DNA of 5,450 bases from UBA6921 sp031370545 (lineage in GTDB: Bacteria; Pseudomonadota; Gammaproteobacteria; SG8-11). The notes below the pieces were generated by a model. The model was not told the origin of the DNA. It did not search any database and saw nothing but the letters and a program-made list of their open reading frames with translations. Where the stretch lies: the NCBI GenBank assembly GCA_031370545.1, contig JANMQQ010000066.1, positions 1 through 5,450 of the forward strand, given 5' to 3'. Numbering within the stretch: position 1 is the first letter of the stretch; the number at the start of each line of letters is the position of its first letter. This document shows, one piece after another, positions 1-5,448 of the stretch. The translations under genes and the position numbers were made by a program.

Positions 1-1
1 G

Positions 2-790
2 CGCGAGCACGCCATGTGCGCCATCAGCAATGGGCTGAGTCTGTCGAATCTGCGCCCCTACGCCGCGAGTTTCCTGGTTTTCACCGACTATTGCCGCGCT
101 GCGCTGAGGCTGGCCGCGATGATGGAGATTCCGGTCATCACGATCTGGACGCACGACTCGATCAACATGGGCGAGGACGGGCCCACCCACCAGCCGGTTG
201 AGCACCTTGCGTCGTTGCGCGCGATGCCCGGCATGATGGTGCTGCGCCCGGCGGACGCCAACGAAGTGGTGGAAGCGTGGCGGGTGATCATGCAGCTCAA
301 GGATAGTCCGGTGTGCCTGGTGTTGACACGGCAGGCGTTACCGACGCTGGATCGTTCCAAATACGCGAACGCGAGCGGCGTGGCACGCGGTGCTTACGTG
401 CTCGCCGATGCCCCGGATCACAAGCCCGATGTGCTGCTGCTGGCGACCGGCAGCGAGGTCGCGCTGTGCATCGCTGCCTATGAGCAACTGAAGCTGGAGG
501 GAATCAAGGCGCGCGTGGTCAGCATGCCGTCGTGGGAACTGTTCGAGAGCCAGGGCCGGGAATACCGCGACAGCGTGCTGCCGCCGCAGATCACCGCGCG
601 CGTCGCCGTCGAAGCAGCGTCCCGCTTCGGCTGGGAACGCTATACCGGTTTCGATGGCAGCATTCTTGGCATGGACACCTTTGGATTGTCTGCGCCAATG
701 AAGGTCGTGGCGCAGCATTTTGGGTTCGATCCCGCACACGTTGTCGCCACAACCAGGGAACAAGTGGCGCGCCATGCTGCGAAGAAGTGA
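2..790 (+). CDS. tkt: Transketolase, C-terminal part (5' end outside window)
   Basis: Transketolase moves two-carbon ketol units between sugar phosphates using thiamine diphosphate (ThDP) and a divalent metal, in the cytosolic non-oxidative pentose phosphate pathway or the Calvin cycle. The reading frame is open from base 2, and about 262 residues remain of the usual 650-670, so the N-terminal ThDP-binding domain is missing. The visible part opens in the pyrimidine-binding domain with REHAM. Its Glu (bases 5-7) aligns with the conserved glutamate that activates the ThDP aminopyrimidine. The segment THDSINMGEDGPTHQPVEH (about bases 149-205) carries the family's substrate-binding His and Asp residues. 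The C-terminal domain follows, with LLATGSEVAL, KARVVSMPSWELF, RVAVEA and a GMDTFGLSAP segment. Nothing looks broken: the frame runs to a TGA at 788-790 and the C-terminus is normal for the family. The ATG at base 14 is internal, not the start. The next gene begins 256 bp later, so co-transcription with it is unlikely. The paralogue type is uncertain. Confidence 0.97.
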   Translation, partial: REHAMCAISNGLSLSNLRPYAASFLVFTDYCRAALRLAAMMEIPVITIWTHDSINMGEDGPTHQPVEHLASLRAMPGMMVLRPADANEVVEAWRVIMQLKDSPVCLVLTRQALPTLDRSKYANASGVARGAYVLADAPDHKPDVLLLATGSEVALCIAAYEQLKLEGIKARVVSMPSWELFESQGREYRDSVLPPQITARVAVEAASRFGWERYTGFDGSILGMDTFGLSAPMKVVAQHFGFDPAHVVATTREQVARHAAKK

Positions 791-852
791 GACTGATCGG
801 TCCTGAATCACACTGCTGTCGTGTATATCAATTGCGCACCTCATCACCGGCA

Positions 853-869
853 CGTGGCTGACCGCCACG
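853..869. terminator. Short hairpin downstream of transketolase, weak terminator candidate
   Basis: CGTGGC (853-858) and GCCACG (864-869) form a perfect 6-bp stem with a 5-base loop, 63 bp after the transketolase stop. No T run follows (the next bases are GC-rich), so it is not a standard intrinsic terminator. It could be a pause or a 3'-end-stabilising structure, or chance in GC-rich DNA. Confidence 0.25.
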
Positions 870-887
870 CCCGGACCGCGCAACGCG

Positions 888-903
888 AGTGACCTTGGTC
901 ACT
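888..903. promoter_or_regulatory. CRP-like 16-bp palindrome upstream of the cytochrome gene
   Basis: AGTGACC-TT-GGTCACT has 7-bp perfect inverted arms around a 2-base centre. It matches the CRP/Clp-type consensus TGTGA-N6-TCACA at 8 of 10 defined positions. It is centred about 150 bp upstream of the cytochrome start codon, and a further GTGACC half-site lies at 912-917. A near-identical element sits at the far end of the window (5433-5448). The form fits a CRP/FNR-superfamily operator, but the regulator's identity and any activity are inferred. Confidence 0.45.
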
Positions 904-977
904 GCCAGCTCGTGACCGGAGGCATGTCCAAGTCATGACTTTCGGGCGCTTACATCCACCCGGCCGAGGCTTAAAGT

Positions 978-998
978 TTGACACATGGACAAAGTCAA
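978..998. promoter_or_regulatory. TTGAC/GTCAA dyad containing a possible -35 box
   Basis: TTGACA (978-983) is a perfect sigma-70 -35 hexamer on the + strand, 64 bp before the cytochrome start codon. It is also the left arm of a dyad, TTGAC-N11-GTCAA (978-982 and 994-998). A -10 box at normal spacing would fall at about 1000-1007, inside a GC-centred palindrome that does not resemble TATAAT. The promoter is therefore either activator-dependent, of another sigma class, or placed elsewhere. The dyad is plain in the sequence; its promoter role is inference. Confidence 0.3.
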
Positions 999-1010
999 CA
1001 TCGCGATGTT
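997..1010. promoter_or_regulatory. Perfect 14-bp palindrome, candidate operator for the cytochrome gene
   Basis: AACATCGCGATGTT is fully self-complementary. It lies 36 bp ahead of the cytochrome start codon and overlaps the place where a -10 box would fall if 978-983 is a -35 box. A second, 10-bp palindrome, TGATCGATCA, follows at 1017-1026. This position suits a repressor site or a dimeric activator site. I do not recognise the regulator family. Confidence 0.4.
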
Positions 1011-1031
1011 CAAACCTGATCGATCAAATAC

Positions 1032-1038
1032 AAAAGGA
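1032..1038 (+). promoter_or_regulatory. Ribosome-binding site of the cytochrome c gene
   Basis: AAAAGGA stands 8 bases before the ATG at 1047 and fixes that start. The 19 bases from 1032 to 1050 match those at 2025-2043, the start of the first gene of the efflux operon, at 16 positions. Confidence 0.75.
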
Positions 1039-1046
1039 TTCAGACC

Positions 1047-1511
1047 ATGAACCAAACCGTGAGTAATATAAATTGCCGTAAGACCACCGCCCTGGCCGCC
1101 GTGCTGCTTTTAAGTTCAGGCGTTTGCACGTTAAGCATTCAGCAGGCCGCTGCCGCCGAGCCACAACTGGAAAAAGCTGTTCAAGGCGGCAAAGTGCTTT
1201 TTGCTCATGAAACGTTCGGGGGTAATGGCAAAAACTGCCAATCTTGTCATGCCGATGGTGGCGTGGGGCCGGGCAAATTGCCCGACGGCACGGCAGTCCC
1301 GAGCCTCTCCAACGCTGCGGCGATCTTTCCGCGTTTCAATAAAAAAGCCGACAAGGTGGTCACATTGGAAGACCAGGTCAGGAATTGCGTCGCAGGCGGG
1401 ATCAAAGGGACGCCGCCCGCTTACGGCGGCGAACCGCTGACGCAGCTTGTCAGTTATGTCACATCCCTTGCGCAGGGTAAGCCCCTGGACATGGGTGGGA
1501 AGCCGCAGTAA
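1047..1511 (+). CDS. Periplasmic mono-heme c-type cytochrome
   Basis: This 154-residue protein is a small class I-like cytochrome c, expected to carry electrons in the periplasm. Residues 1-37 are a Sec signal peptide: a basic stretch (R11 K12), a hydrophobic core at about 14-30, and an AAAA/EPQ cleavage region near 37/38. The mature form is about 117 residues. A single heme site, CQSCH (Cys64, Cys67, His68), follows a helix with GGKVLFAHETFGGNGK. The C-terminal helix contains LTQLVSYVTSLAQG (131-144), as in mono-heme cytochromes. The segment TLEDQVRNCVAGGIKGTPP (106-124) contains Cys114. The only methionine in the mature part is Met149, in the tail, so the usual Met distal ligand is doubtful; Cys114 is a candidate, as in His/Cys-ligated SoxA- and TsdA-type sulfur cytochromes. 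The start is fixed by a good AAAAGGA site. A small membrane protein gene follows after 66 bp with no terminator between. The redox partner is unknown, and a sulfur-oxidation role is only a guess. Confidence 0.9.
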   Translation: MNQTVSNINCRKTTALAAVLLLSSGVCTLSIQQAAAAEPQLEKAVQGGKVLFAHETFGGNGKNCQSCHADGGVGPGKLPDGTAVPSLSNAAAIFPRFNKKADKVVTLEDQVRNCVAGGIKGTPPAYGGEPLTQLVSYVTSLAQGKPLDMGGKPQ

Positions 1512-1564
1512 CGGGTCACTGGAGGCTGATGGGGTTTCCGGTGCGTTAGTGTCAACGGCTATTC

Positions 1565-1570
1565 AAGGAG
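1565..1570 (+). promoter_or_regulatory. Ribosome-binding site of the 75-residue membrane protein gene
   Basis: AAGGAG, a strong Shine-Dalgarno match, lies 7 bases before the ATG at 1578. It is the main evidence that this short ORF is translated from that start. Confidence 0.75.
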
Positions 1571-1577
1571 AAGTGTT

Positions 1578-1805
1578 ATGAACGCAATGATGTTTAGTAC
1601 GTCGATGTGGCTATTCAGGCCGCTGATGATGCTGTTTTTTGCAGCGTTGATCATCGTGCCGTTCTGGTTCATCTTCAAAAAGGCTGGGTACCCACGGTGG
1701 TTGGGCTTGCTGATGGGAGTGCCCGTGGTCAACCTCGTCTTGCTGTATTACTTCGCGTCTTCAGAGTGGCCAAGGCTACGCGAAGGGGAAGCCAAGCCAA
1801 GATAA
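1578..1805 (+). CDS. Small two-helix inner-membrane protein of unknown function
   Basis: This 75-residue protein has two hydrophobic segments. The first is at about residues 13-33 (LFRPLMMLFFAALIIVPFWFI). The second is at about 41-60 (WLGLLMGVPVVNLVLLYYFA). A short basic turn, KKAGYPR, joins them. It ends in the polar tail SSEWPRLREGEAKPR. The core pattern, a FKKAG(Y/F)xxWLxLLMxxPxVNxxxLYxxAxSEWP arrangement, recalls a common class of small bacterial membrane proteins of unknown function; this is from memory and unsearched. It has an excellent ribosome-binding site. It starts 66 bp after the cytochrome stop with no hairpin between, so the two genes may share a transcript. It could be an anchor or assembly aid for the cytochrome, but nothing in the sequence demonstrates that. 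Confidence 0.8.
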   Translation: MNAMMFSTSMWLFRPLMMLFFAALIIVPFWFIFKKAGYPRWLGLLMGVPVVNLVLLYYFASSEWPRLREGEAKPR

Positions 1806-1872
1806 CCGGGCACGCCTCGCTCCCCACCGGACTGGCTGCGGAGTTTTCCACCGAACGCCATTAAACCTAAAC

Positions 1873-1916
1873 CCGGACGCATTTGATGCTCCCCCCGGGG
1901 AGCGCAAATGCGCCGG
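1873..1916. terminator. Long GC-rich hairpin, possible terminator or regulatory structure
   Basis: CGCATTTG (1878-1885) pairs perfectly with CAAATGCG (1905-1912). Inside it GCTCCCC (1888-1894) pairs with GGGGAGC (1897-1903), and outside it CCGG (1873-1876) can pair with CCGG (1913-1916) across one bulged A. The total is about 19 bp of stem, with a small asymmetric internal loop and a tiny apex. It lies 68 bp after the small membrane protein gene. No T run follows on the + strand; on the - strand the flank reads TTTAGGTTTAA, a weak T-rich tract with no gene to serve. It is best read as a transcript-end or boundary structure separating the two gene groups. Confidence 0.45.
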
Positions 1917-2025
1917 TTATGGCGGACGGCGGACTCTGCTCATTTGACTGCGAACCCTCACAGTGACGAGCCTTCTCGTAGTGATCGACGTTTCGACTTC
2001 GATGCACGCGCCGCAAATTCATTCG

Positions 2026-2031
2026 AAAGGA
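2026..2031 (+). promoter_or_regulatory. Ribosome-binding site deciding the start of the 97-residue ORF
   Basis: AAAGGA lies 8 bases before the ATG at 2040. The 2025-2043 context matches that of the cytochrome start (1032-1050) at 16 of 19 bases, which favours the ATG at 2040 over the in-frame ATG at 1908. That upstream ATG lies inside the hairpin and has no ribosome site. Confidence 0.65.
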
Positions 2032-2039
2032 TTAACACC

Positions 2040-2333
2040 ATGACCCCGTCCGGCGTCCATTCGCTGCCAACCAGGCTTCTGCAGATCACTTTGGCGCGGG
2101 CAGCCATAGACCACAAGAGTGCATTCCGGGGCGGGTTGCCGGTGCGGCGTAGCGCAATAACTTGGCTGGCATTGTTCCCGCGCTGCGCGCCGACGAGATT
2201 GTGGGCACTTGTGGCGGATGTCTTGTGGCATCGACTGGTGCTGCGCGAGGACCGGCAGCCGGAACCGGCGTTGCGATACCAGTTCATGGAGCAGCCGGTC
2301 ATCAAGTGCATCTCCGGCTACGGTGCCCCGTGA
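2040..2333 (+). CDS. Unrecognised 97-residue protein, first gene of the efflux operon
   Basis: I do not recognise this protein. It is basic and Arg-rich, with two cysteines (49 and 90). A moderately hydrophobic, Trp-containing stretch (about 38-64, with ITWLALF and LWALVADVLW) is interrupted by FPRCAPTR, so it is not a clear membrane helix. The C-terminus reads VIKCISGYGAP. I see no signal peptide, helix-turn-helix or metal motif. Three things support translation: a good AAAGGA site, third codon positions that are mostly G or C (roughly three quarters by eye), and a stop (TGA 2331-2333) overlapping the GTG start of the emrA-like gene, a classic coupled junction. It occupies the place where MarR-type regulator genes such as emrR often sit, but it does not look like one. 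It could be a small accessory protein, a coupling leader peptide, or the remnant of a longer gene. The start is more certain than the function. Confidence 0.55.
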   Translation: MTPSGVHSLPTRLLQITLARAAIDHKSAFRGGLPVRRSAITWLALFPRCAPTRLWALVADVLWHRLVLREDRQPEPALRYQFMEQPVIKCISGYGAP

Positions 2334-3619
2334 CCACGGAGCATGCAACCACGGCCGCCGCCGTGGACGCGCCGCCGCTACCCGCCTCGCCATTGACGCC
2401 GTCACGGCTGGTAACGCGCAAGCGTGCCTTGCTCGGTTTGATCATATTGGTGGTGTTGGTCGCACTGGGCACCGGGGCCTATTGGTGGTGGGTGGGCCGG
2501 TGGCAAATGTCCACCAGCGATGCCTACGTAGGCGGCAACCTGGTGCAGGTGACTGCTCTCACCAGCGGCACCGTCAAGTCCATTCTGGCTACTGAGACGC
2601 AGGTAGTGTCGCTTGGCCAGCCGCTGGTGGAGCTCGACGGCGCGGACGCCCAGACCGCATTAGCGGCTAGCGAGGCCGCACTGGCCAAAGCGGTGCGGGC
2701 GGTACGTGGCCAGTTCGCTACTGCGGTCCAGGCCTCGGCAGGCGTACGTCAGCGCAGCGCCGACCTGACGGGCGCGCAAGCCAGCGTCGCAGCGGCGCGC
2801 GACGTCCTGCTGCGTGCAGAGAGTGATCTCGCACAGCAGGTCCCGCTGGCGCAGCGCGGTTTCGTTTCCGAACAGGCCCTGATCGCGGCGCGCGACGCGG
2901 TGGCCGTGGCGCAGGCGAACTACCAGGCGGCGCAGGCGGCAGCCAATGCCGCCAGGGCGGGCATCGGCGGTGCGCGCGAGCAGTTGCTGGCTGCGCAGGC
3001 CCAGGTGGAGCGCACCACGGTCGCCAATCATCCCGATGTTCTGGCCGCTGCGGCTGCGGTCAGGCAGGCGTTTCTCAATGCGGCCCGTTCGCGCATCGTC
3101 GCGCCGGTCGCCGGTACCCTGGGCAAACGCAGCGTGCAGTTGGGTCAGCATGTATCGGCGGGATCGCCGCTGATGACCGTAGTGCCGCTGACCGAAGTGT
3201 GGGTCGATGCGAACTTCAAGGAAGCCGGGTTGTTGCAATTGCGCATCGGCCAGCCGGTTGCACTGACCGCCGACTTTTATGGCGATTCCGTTAAGTACGC
3301 GGGCACGGTGGCGGGACTTTCCCCGGTCACGGGATCGGCGCAGTCGCTGTTGCCGGCGCAGAACGCCAGCGGCAACTGGATCAAGATCGTGCAGCGCCTG
3401 CCAGTGCGCATTACGCTTGATCGCGCGGAACTTGCGGCGCACCCCTTGCGGGTCGGATTGTCGATGAACCTGGTCGTCGATCTGCATGCCGCGAACGGCG
3501 CCAGCTCACCTCCGCTGGCGCCGCCGCCGGAGACGACGTCCATCTTCGATGGCCAGGTGGCGCAGGCGCAGGCACGGATCGACCAGATCATTGCCGACAA
3601 CATCGAGCGCGCGCCGTGA
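2330..3619 (+). CDS. emrA: EmrA-like membrane fusion protein of a multidrug efflux pump
   Basis: This is the periplasmic adaptor of a tripartite pump, linking the inner-membrane exporter to a TolC-type channel. From the GTG at 2330 it has 429 residues, against about 390 for E. coli EmrA. The order is: a Pro/Ala-rich cytoplasmic N-terminus (1-29); a membrane anchor at about 33-55 ending in GAYWWWVG; the SDAYVGGN motif (63-70); the first lipoyl half (to about 105); an Ala/Gln-rich alpha-helical hairpin (about 107-250); the second lipoyl half with RIVAPVAGTLGKRSVQLGQ (255-273); and a beta-barrel with VWVDANFKE (290-298). LLPAQNASGNWIKIVQRLPVRI (340-361) closely follows EmrA. A Pro-rich segment (393-400) and a terminal helix extend the C-terminus. 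The frame stays open upstream to 2162, but residues before the GTG do not look like EmrA. The GTG overlaps the preceding stop as GTGA and has no strong ribosome site, so translation is probably coupled. Substrates cannot be read from the sequence; E. coli EmrAB exports uncouplers and hydrophobic drugs. Confidence 0.93.
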   Translation: MTTEHATTAAAVDAPPLPASPLTPSRLVTRKRALLGLIILVVLVALGTGAYWWWVGRWQMSTSDAYVGGNLVQVTALTSGTVKSILATETQVVSLGQPLVELDGADAQTALAASEAALAKAVRAVRGQFATAVQASAGVRQRSADLTGAQASVAAARDVLLRAESDLAQQVPLAQRGFVSEQALIAARDAVAVAQANYQAAQAAANAARAGIGGAREQLLAAQAQVERTTVANHPDVLAAAAAVRQAFLNAARSRIVAPVAGTLGKRSVQLGQHVSAGSPLMTVVPLTEVWVDANFKEAGLLQLRIGQPVALTADFYGDSVKYAGTVAGLSPVTGSAQSLLPAQNASGNWIKIVQRLPVRITLDRAELAAHPLRVGLSMNLVVDLHAANGASSPPLAPPPETTSIFDGQVAQAQARIDQIIADNIERAP

Positions 3620-5202
3620 CCGTTGGGGCCTCGACTCCACCTGTGGCCCCGTCCGACGCGCGGGAGGCGCCTCCGTTCGCCCCACCGATGCAGGGCGCCG
3701 TGCGTCTGGCCGCCACCGTCGCGCTGGCGACCGCTGCGTTCATGAACATGCTCGACCTCACGGTCACCAATGTCTCGGTGCCCGCCATCGCCGGCAGTCT
3801 CGGCGTGAGCCCGAACCAGGGTACCTGGGTGATCACGTCTTACGCGGTGGCGGAGGCTATTATGCTGCCGCTGACGGGCTGGCTGGCGGGGCGCTTCGGT
3901 CAGCTCAGGCTGTTCCTGACCGCGACCTCGCTGTTCACGCTGGCGTCGCTGCTGTGCGCACTGTCGCCGAATTTCACGGTGTTGCTGGCAATGCGCGTCC
4001 TCCAGGGCACTGTGGGTGCCGCGATGATCCCCCTGGCCCAGGCCATGCTGCTGACGCTCTACCCGCCGCGACAGCGCGGGCTGGCGCTGGGCATCTTCGC
4101 GATGACTATCGTGGCCGGTCCGATCGCCGGGCCCCTGGCCGGCGGCTGGATCACCGACCACCTGTCGTGGCACTGGATATTTCTGATCAATCTGCCGATA
4201 GGGATCCTGTGCGTCACGCTGGTCGCAACGCTGATGGCGGGCAGGGAGTCGCCGCGCATCAAGGTGCCGATCGATGCCGTGGGCCTCGCGTTGCTGATCC
4301 TCGGCGTGGGATCGTTGCAGATCCTGCTCGACAAGGGCAATGAACTCGACTGGTTCAGCTCGACGCTCGTTGTCGCGTTGGCCTGTGTGGCGCTGGTGGC
4401 CCTCACCGCCTTCGTGATCTGGGAACTGACGGCTGAGTACCCGGTGGTCAACCTGCGGCTGTTCGCGCGGCGCAACTTCTTGGTCGGTGTTATCGGCCTC
4501 GCGCTGGCGTCGGTGGCGTTTTTCGGCGCCAACGTCGTGGTGCCGCTGTGGCTGCAGACCCACTTGGGCTACACCTCCGAGTGGGCGGGCCGAACCATGG
4601 CCTTCGGCGGCCTGCTGTCCCTCGTGGCCAGCCCACTCGTAGGGGCGAACATCCATCGTGTCGATGCGCGGATGGTCGCCACTTGCGGGCTGGTGCTGTT
4701 TGCCGTATTCGCTTTCCTGAGCTCCACCTATCCGCCCGACATCGATTTCTGGACGCTGACGCTGACGCGGTTATTGTTGGGCCTGGGTATGTCGTGCCTG
4801 TTCCTGCCGCTTTTGACCATCATCTTCTCCGGCCTCGGGCCCGATCAGGTGGCCTCGGCATCGGGCCTCGCCAATTTCTTTCGCAGCCTCGGCTCGAGCT
4901 TCGGCACCTCGATCATGGTGTCGCTCTGGGACAACCGCACCAGCCAGTTCCATAGCCAACTGGTTGAGCATGTCGGCACCCACAGCCCGGCATCGACCGC
5001 CTACCTCACCCAGTTGCAGCAATTAGGCCTGTCCACCAACGCCGCCCTGAATTATGTTGATCAAGTGGTGGTGAGCGCGCAGGCGTCGCTGTTGGCGACC
5101 AATTCGGTGCTGGTCACCAGCGGCGTGTTGCTGTTGGCGCTCATCCCGCTGATCTGGCTGGCGCGTGGCCCGTTCGGTGCCCCGTCTGGCGCGGTGCATT
5201 AG
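3616..5202 (+). CDS. emrB: EmrB-like MFS exporter (DHA2 family, 14 helices)
   Basis: This 528-residue inner-membrane drug/proton antiporter of the major facilitator superfamily is the motor partner of the EmrA-like protein. After a 28-residue polar N-terminus come features of the 14-helix DHA2 family. These are LDLTVTNVSVPAIAGSLG in helix 1 (46-63, with Asp47), WVITSY (71-76), motif A as GWLAGRFGQLRLF (88-100), RVLQG (127-131) and motif C as GPIAGPLAGG (168-177), then WHWIFLINLPIG (185-196). LQILLDKGNELDWFSS (234-249) is almost the same as in E. coli EmrB, and SGLANFFRSLGSSFGTSI (416-433) is also EmrB-like. A loop at about 440-485 precedes the last helix (about 494-515). The length is near E. 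coli EmrB (512). The GTG start overlaps the emrA-like stop as GTGA, which fits one operon with coupled translation. An ATG at 3688 (residue 25) is a less likely start because it would break that overlap. No TolC-type gene follows in the window. Confidence 0.95.
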   Translation: MTVGASTPPVAPSDAREAPPFAPPMQGAVRLAATVALATAAFMNMLDLTVTNVSVPAIAGSLGVSPNQGTWVITSYAVAEAIMLPLTGWLAGRFGQLRLFLTATSLFTLASLLCALSPNFTVLLAMRVLQGTVGAAMIPLAQAMLLTLYPPRQRGLALGIFAMTIVAGPIAGPLAGGWITDHLSWHWIFLINLPIGILCVTLVATLMAGRESPRIKVPIDAVGLALLILGVGSLQILLDKGNELDWFSSTLVVALACVALVALTAFVIWELTAEYPVVNLRLFARRNFLVGVIGLALASVAFFGANVVVPLWLQTHLGYTSEWAGRTMAFGGLLSLVASPLVGANIHRVDARMVATCGLVLFAVFAFLSSTYPPDIDFWTLTLTRLLLGLGMSCLFLPLLTIIFSGLGPDQVASASGLANFFRSLGSSFGTSIMVSLWDNRTSQFHSQLVEHVGTHSPASTAYLTQLQQLGLSTNAALNYVDQVVVSAQASLLATNSVLVTSGVLLLALIPLIWLARGPFGAPSGAVH

Positions 5203-5333
5203 GCATTCGGCTCAACAAGGCATGGGTGTTATCGAATCGCTGAGTTTGGAGCGGTTTTCACATGGCCTTTGCAACTCATCGACTACAGCGCGCTATGTGT
5301 ACCGGTTTTCAAGTCACAATAACGCAACTGCCG

Positions 5334-5357
5334 GTGGAAGGCGCAGTCGTTTTCCAC
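5334..5357. repeat. Inverted repeat GTGGAA/TTCCAC downstream of the emrB-like gene
   Basis: GTGGAA (5334-5339) and TTCCAC (5352-5357) are separated by 12 bases. A competing stem, GCAGT/ACTGC (5343-5347 and 5356-5360), overlaps it. It lies about 130 bp after the operon's stop and has no T tract. It might mark the transcript end; chance is also possible. Confidence 0.2.
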
Positions 5358-5432
5358 TGCTGCCCGATGTTATTGCCCAGGCGTAAACCATCGGCTGACA
5401 TGTCTGCTGCCGGGCATGGAAGGCACAGCACA

Positions 5433-5448
5433 TGTGACCTCGGTCACT
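5433..5448. promoter_or_regulatory. CRP-like palindrome at the right end of the window
   Basis: TGTGACCTCGGTCACT matches TGTGA-N6-TCACA at 9 of 10 defined positions. Its 14-base core, GTGACC-TC-GGTCAC, differs from the element at 888-903 by one central base. It is a good candidate site for a CRP/Clp/FNR-superfamily regulator of a gene beyond the right edge, or, less likely, of the operon's 3' region. The match is seen directly; binding is inferred. Confidence 0.5.

Larger units (their letters stand above)
1806..2039. other. Non-coding gap between the cytochrome pair and the efflux operon
   Basis: These 234 bases have no supported gene on either strand. They hold the long hairpin at 1873-1916 and a TTGACT at 1944-1949 that could be a -35 box but has no good -10 partner. 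They also hold a 5-bp hairpin ACGAG-CCTT-CTCGT (1966-1979) and a cluster of TCGAC/TCGAC/TCGAT repeats (1985-2003). The promoter of the efflux operon should lie here, probably after 1916, but I cannot place it firmly. Confidence 0.5.

Noticed and set aside
338..883. Open frame of 181 codons on the - strand opposite transketolase
   Set aside because: No family features, and it overlaps a highly conserved coding region; antisense shadow.
1908..2039. Longer version of the 97-residue ORF starting at the ATG at 1908
   Set aside because: That ATG lies in the right arm of the long hairpin without a ribosome site, whereas the ATG at 2040 has a good one.
2162..2329. N-terminal extension of the emrA-like gene to the ATG at 2162
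   Set aside because: The extra 56 residues show no EmrA-like character, there is no ribosome site, and the extension would overlap most of the upstream ORF. The GTG at 2330 gives the usual short cytoplasmic tail before the anchor.
2660..3487. Open frame of 275 codons on the - strand within the emrA-like gene
   Set aside because: Arg-rich and low in hydrophobic structure, with no ribosome site seen; antisense shadow of a well-supported gene.
3486..4343. Open frame of 285 codons in another + frame across the emrA/emrB junction
   Set aside because: Extreme Arg/Gly content typical of an out-of-frame reading of GC-rich DNA.
3277..4656. Long open frame on the - strand (459 codons) opposite the emrA-like and emrB-like genes
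   Set aside because: Its translation is dominated by Arg, Gln, His, Asp and Gly with no domain-like pattern, as expected of the antisense of a GC-rich membrane protein gene. The + strand genes are unmistakable.
5165..5386. Open frame of 73 codons over the end of the emrB-like gene and beyond
   Set aside because: It starts inside the emrB-like gene, has no ribosome site, and its product shows no recognisable or protein-like pattern.
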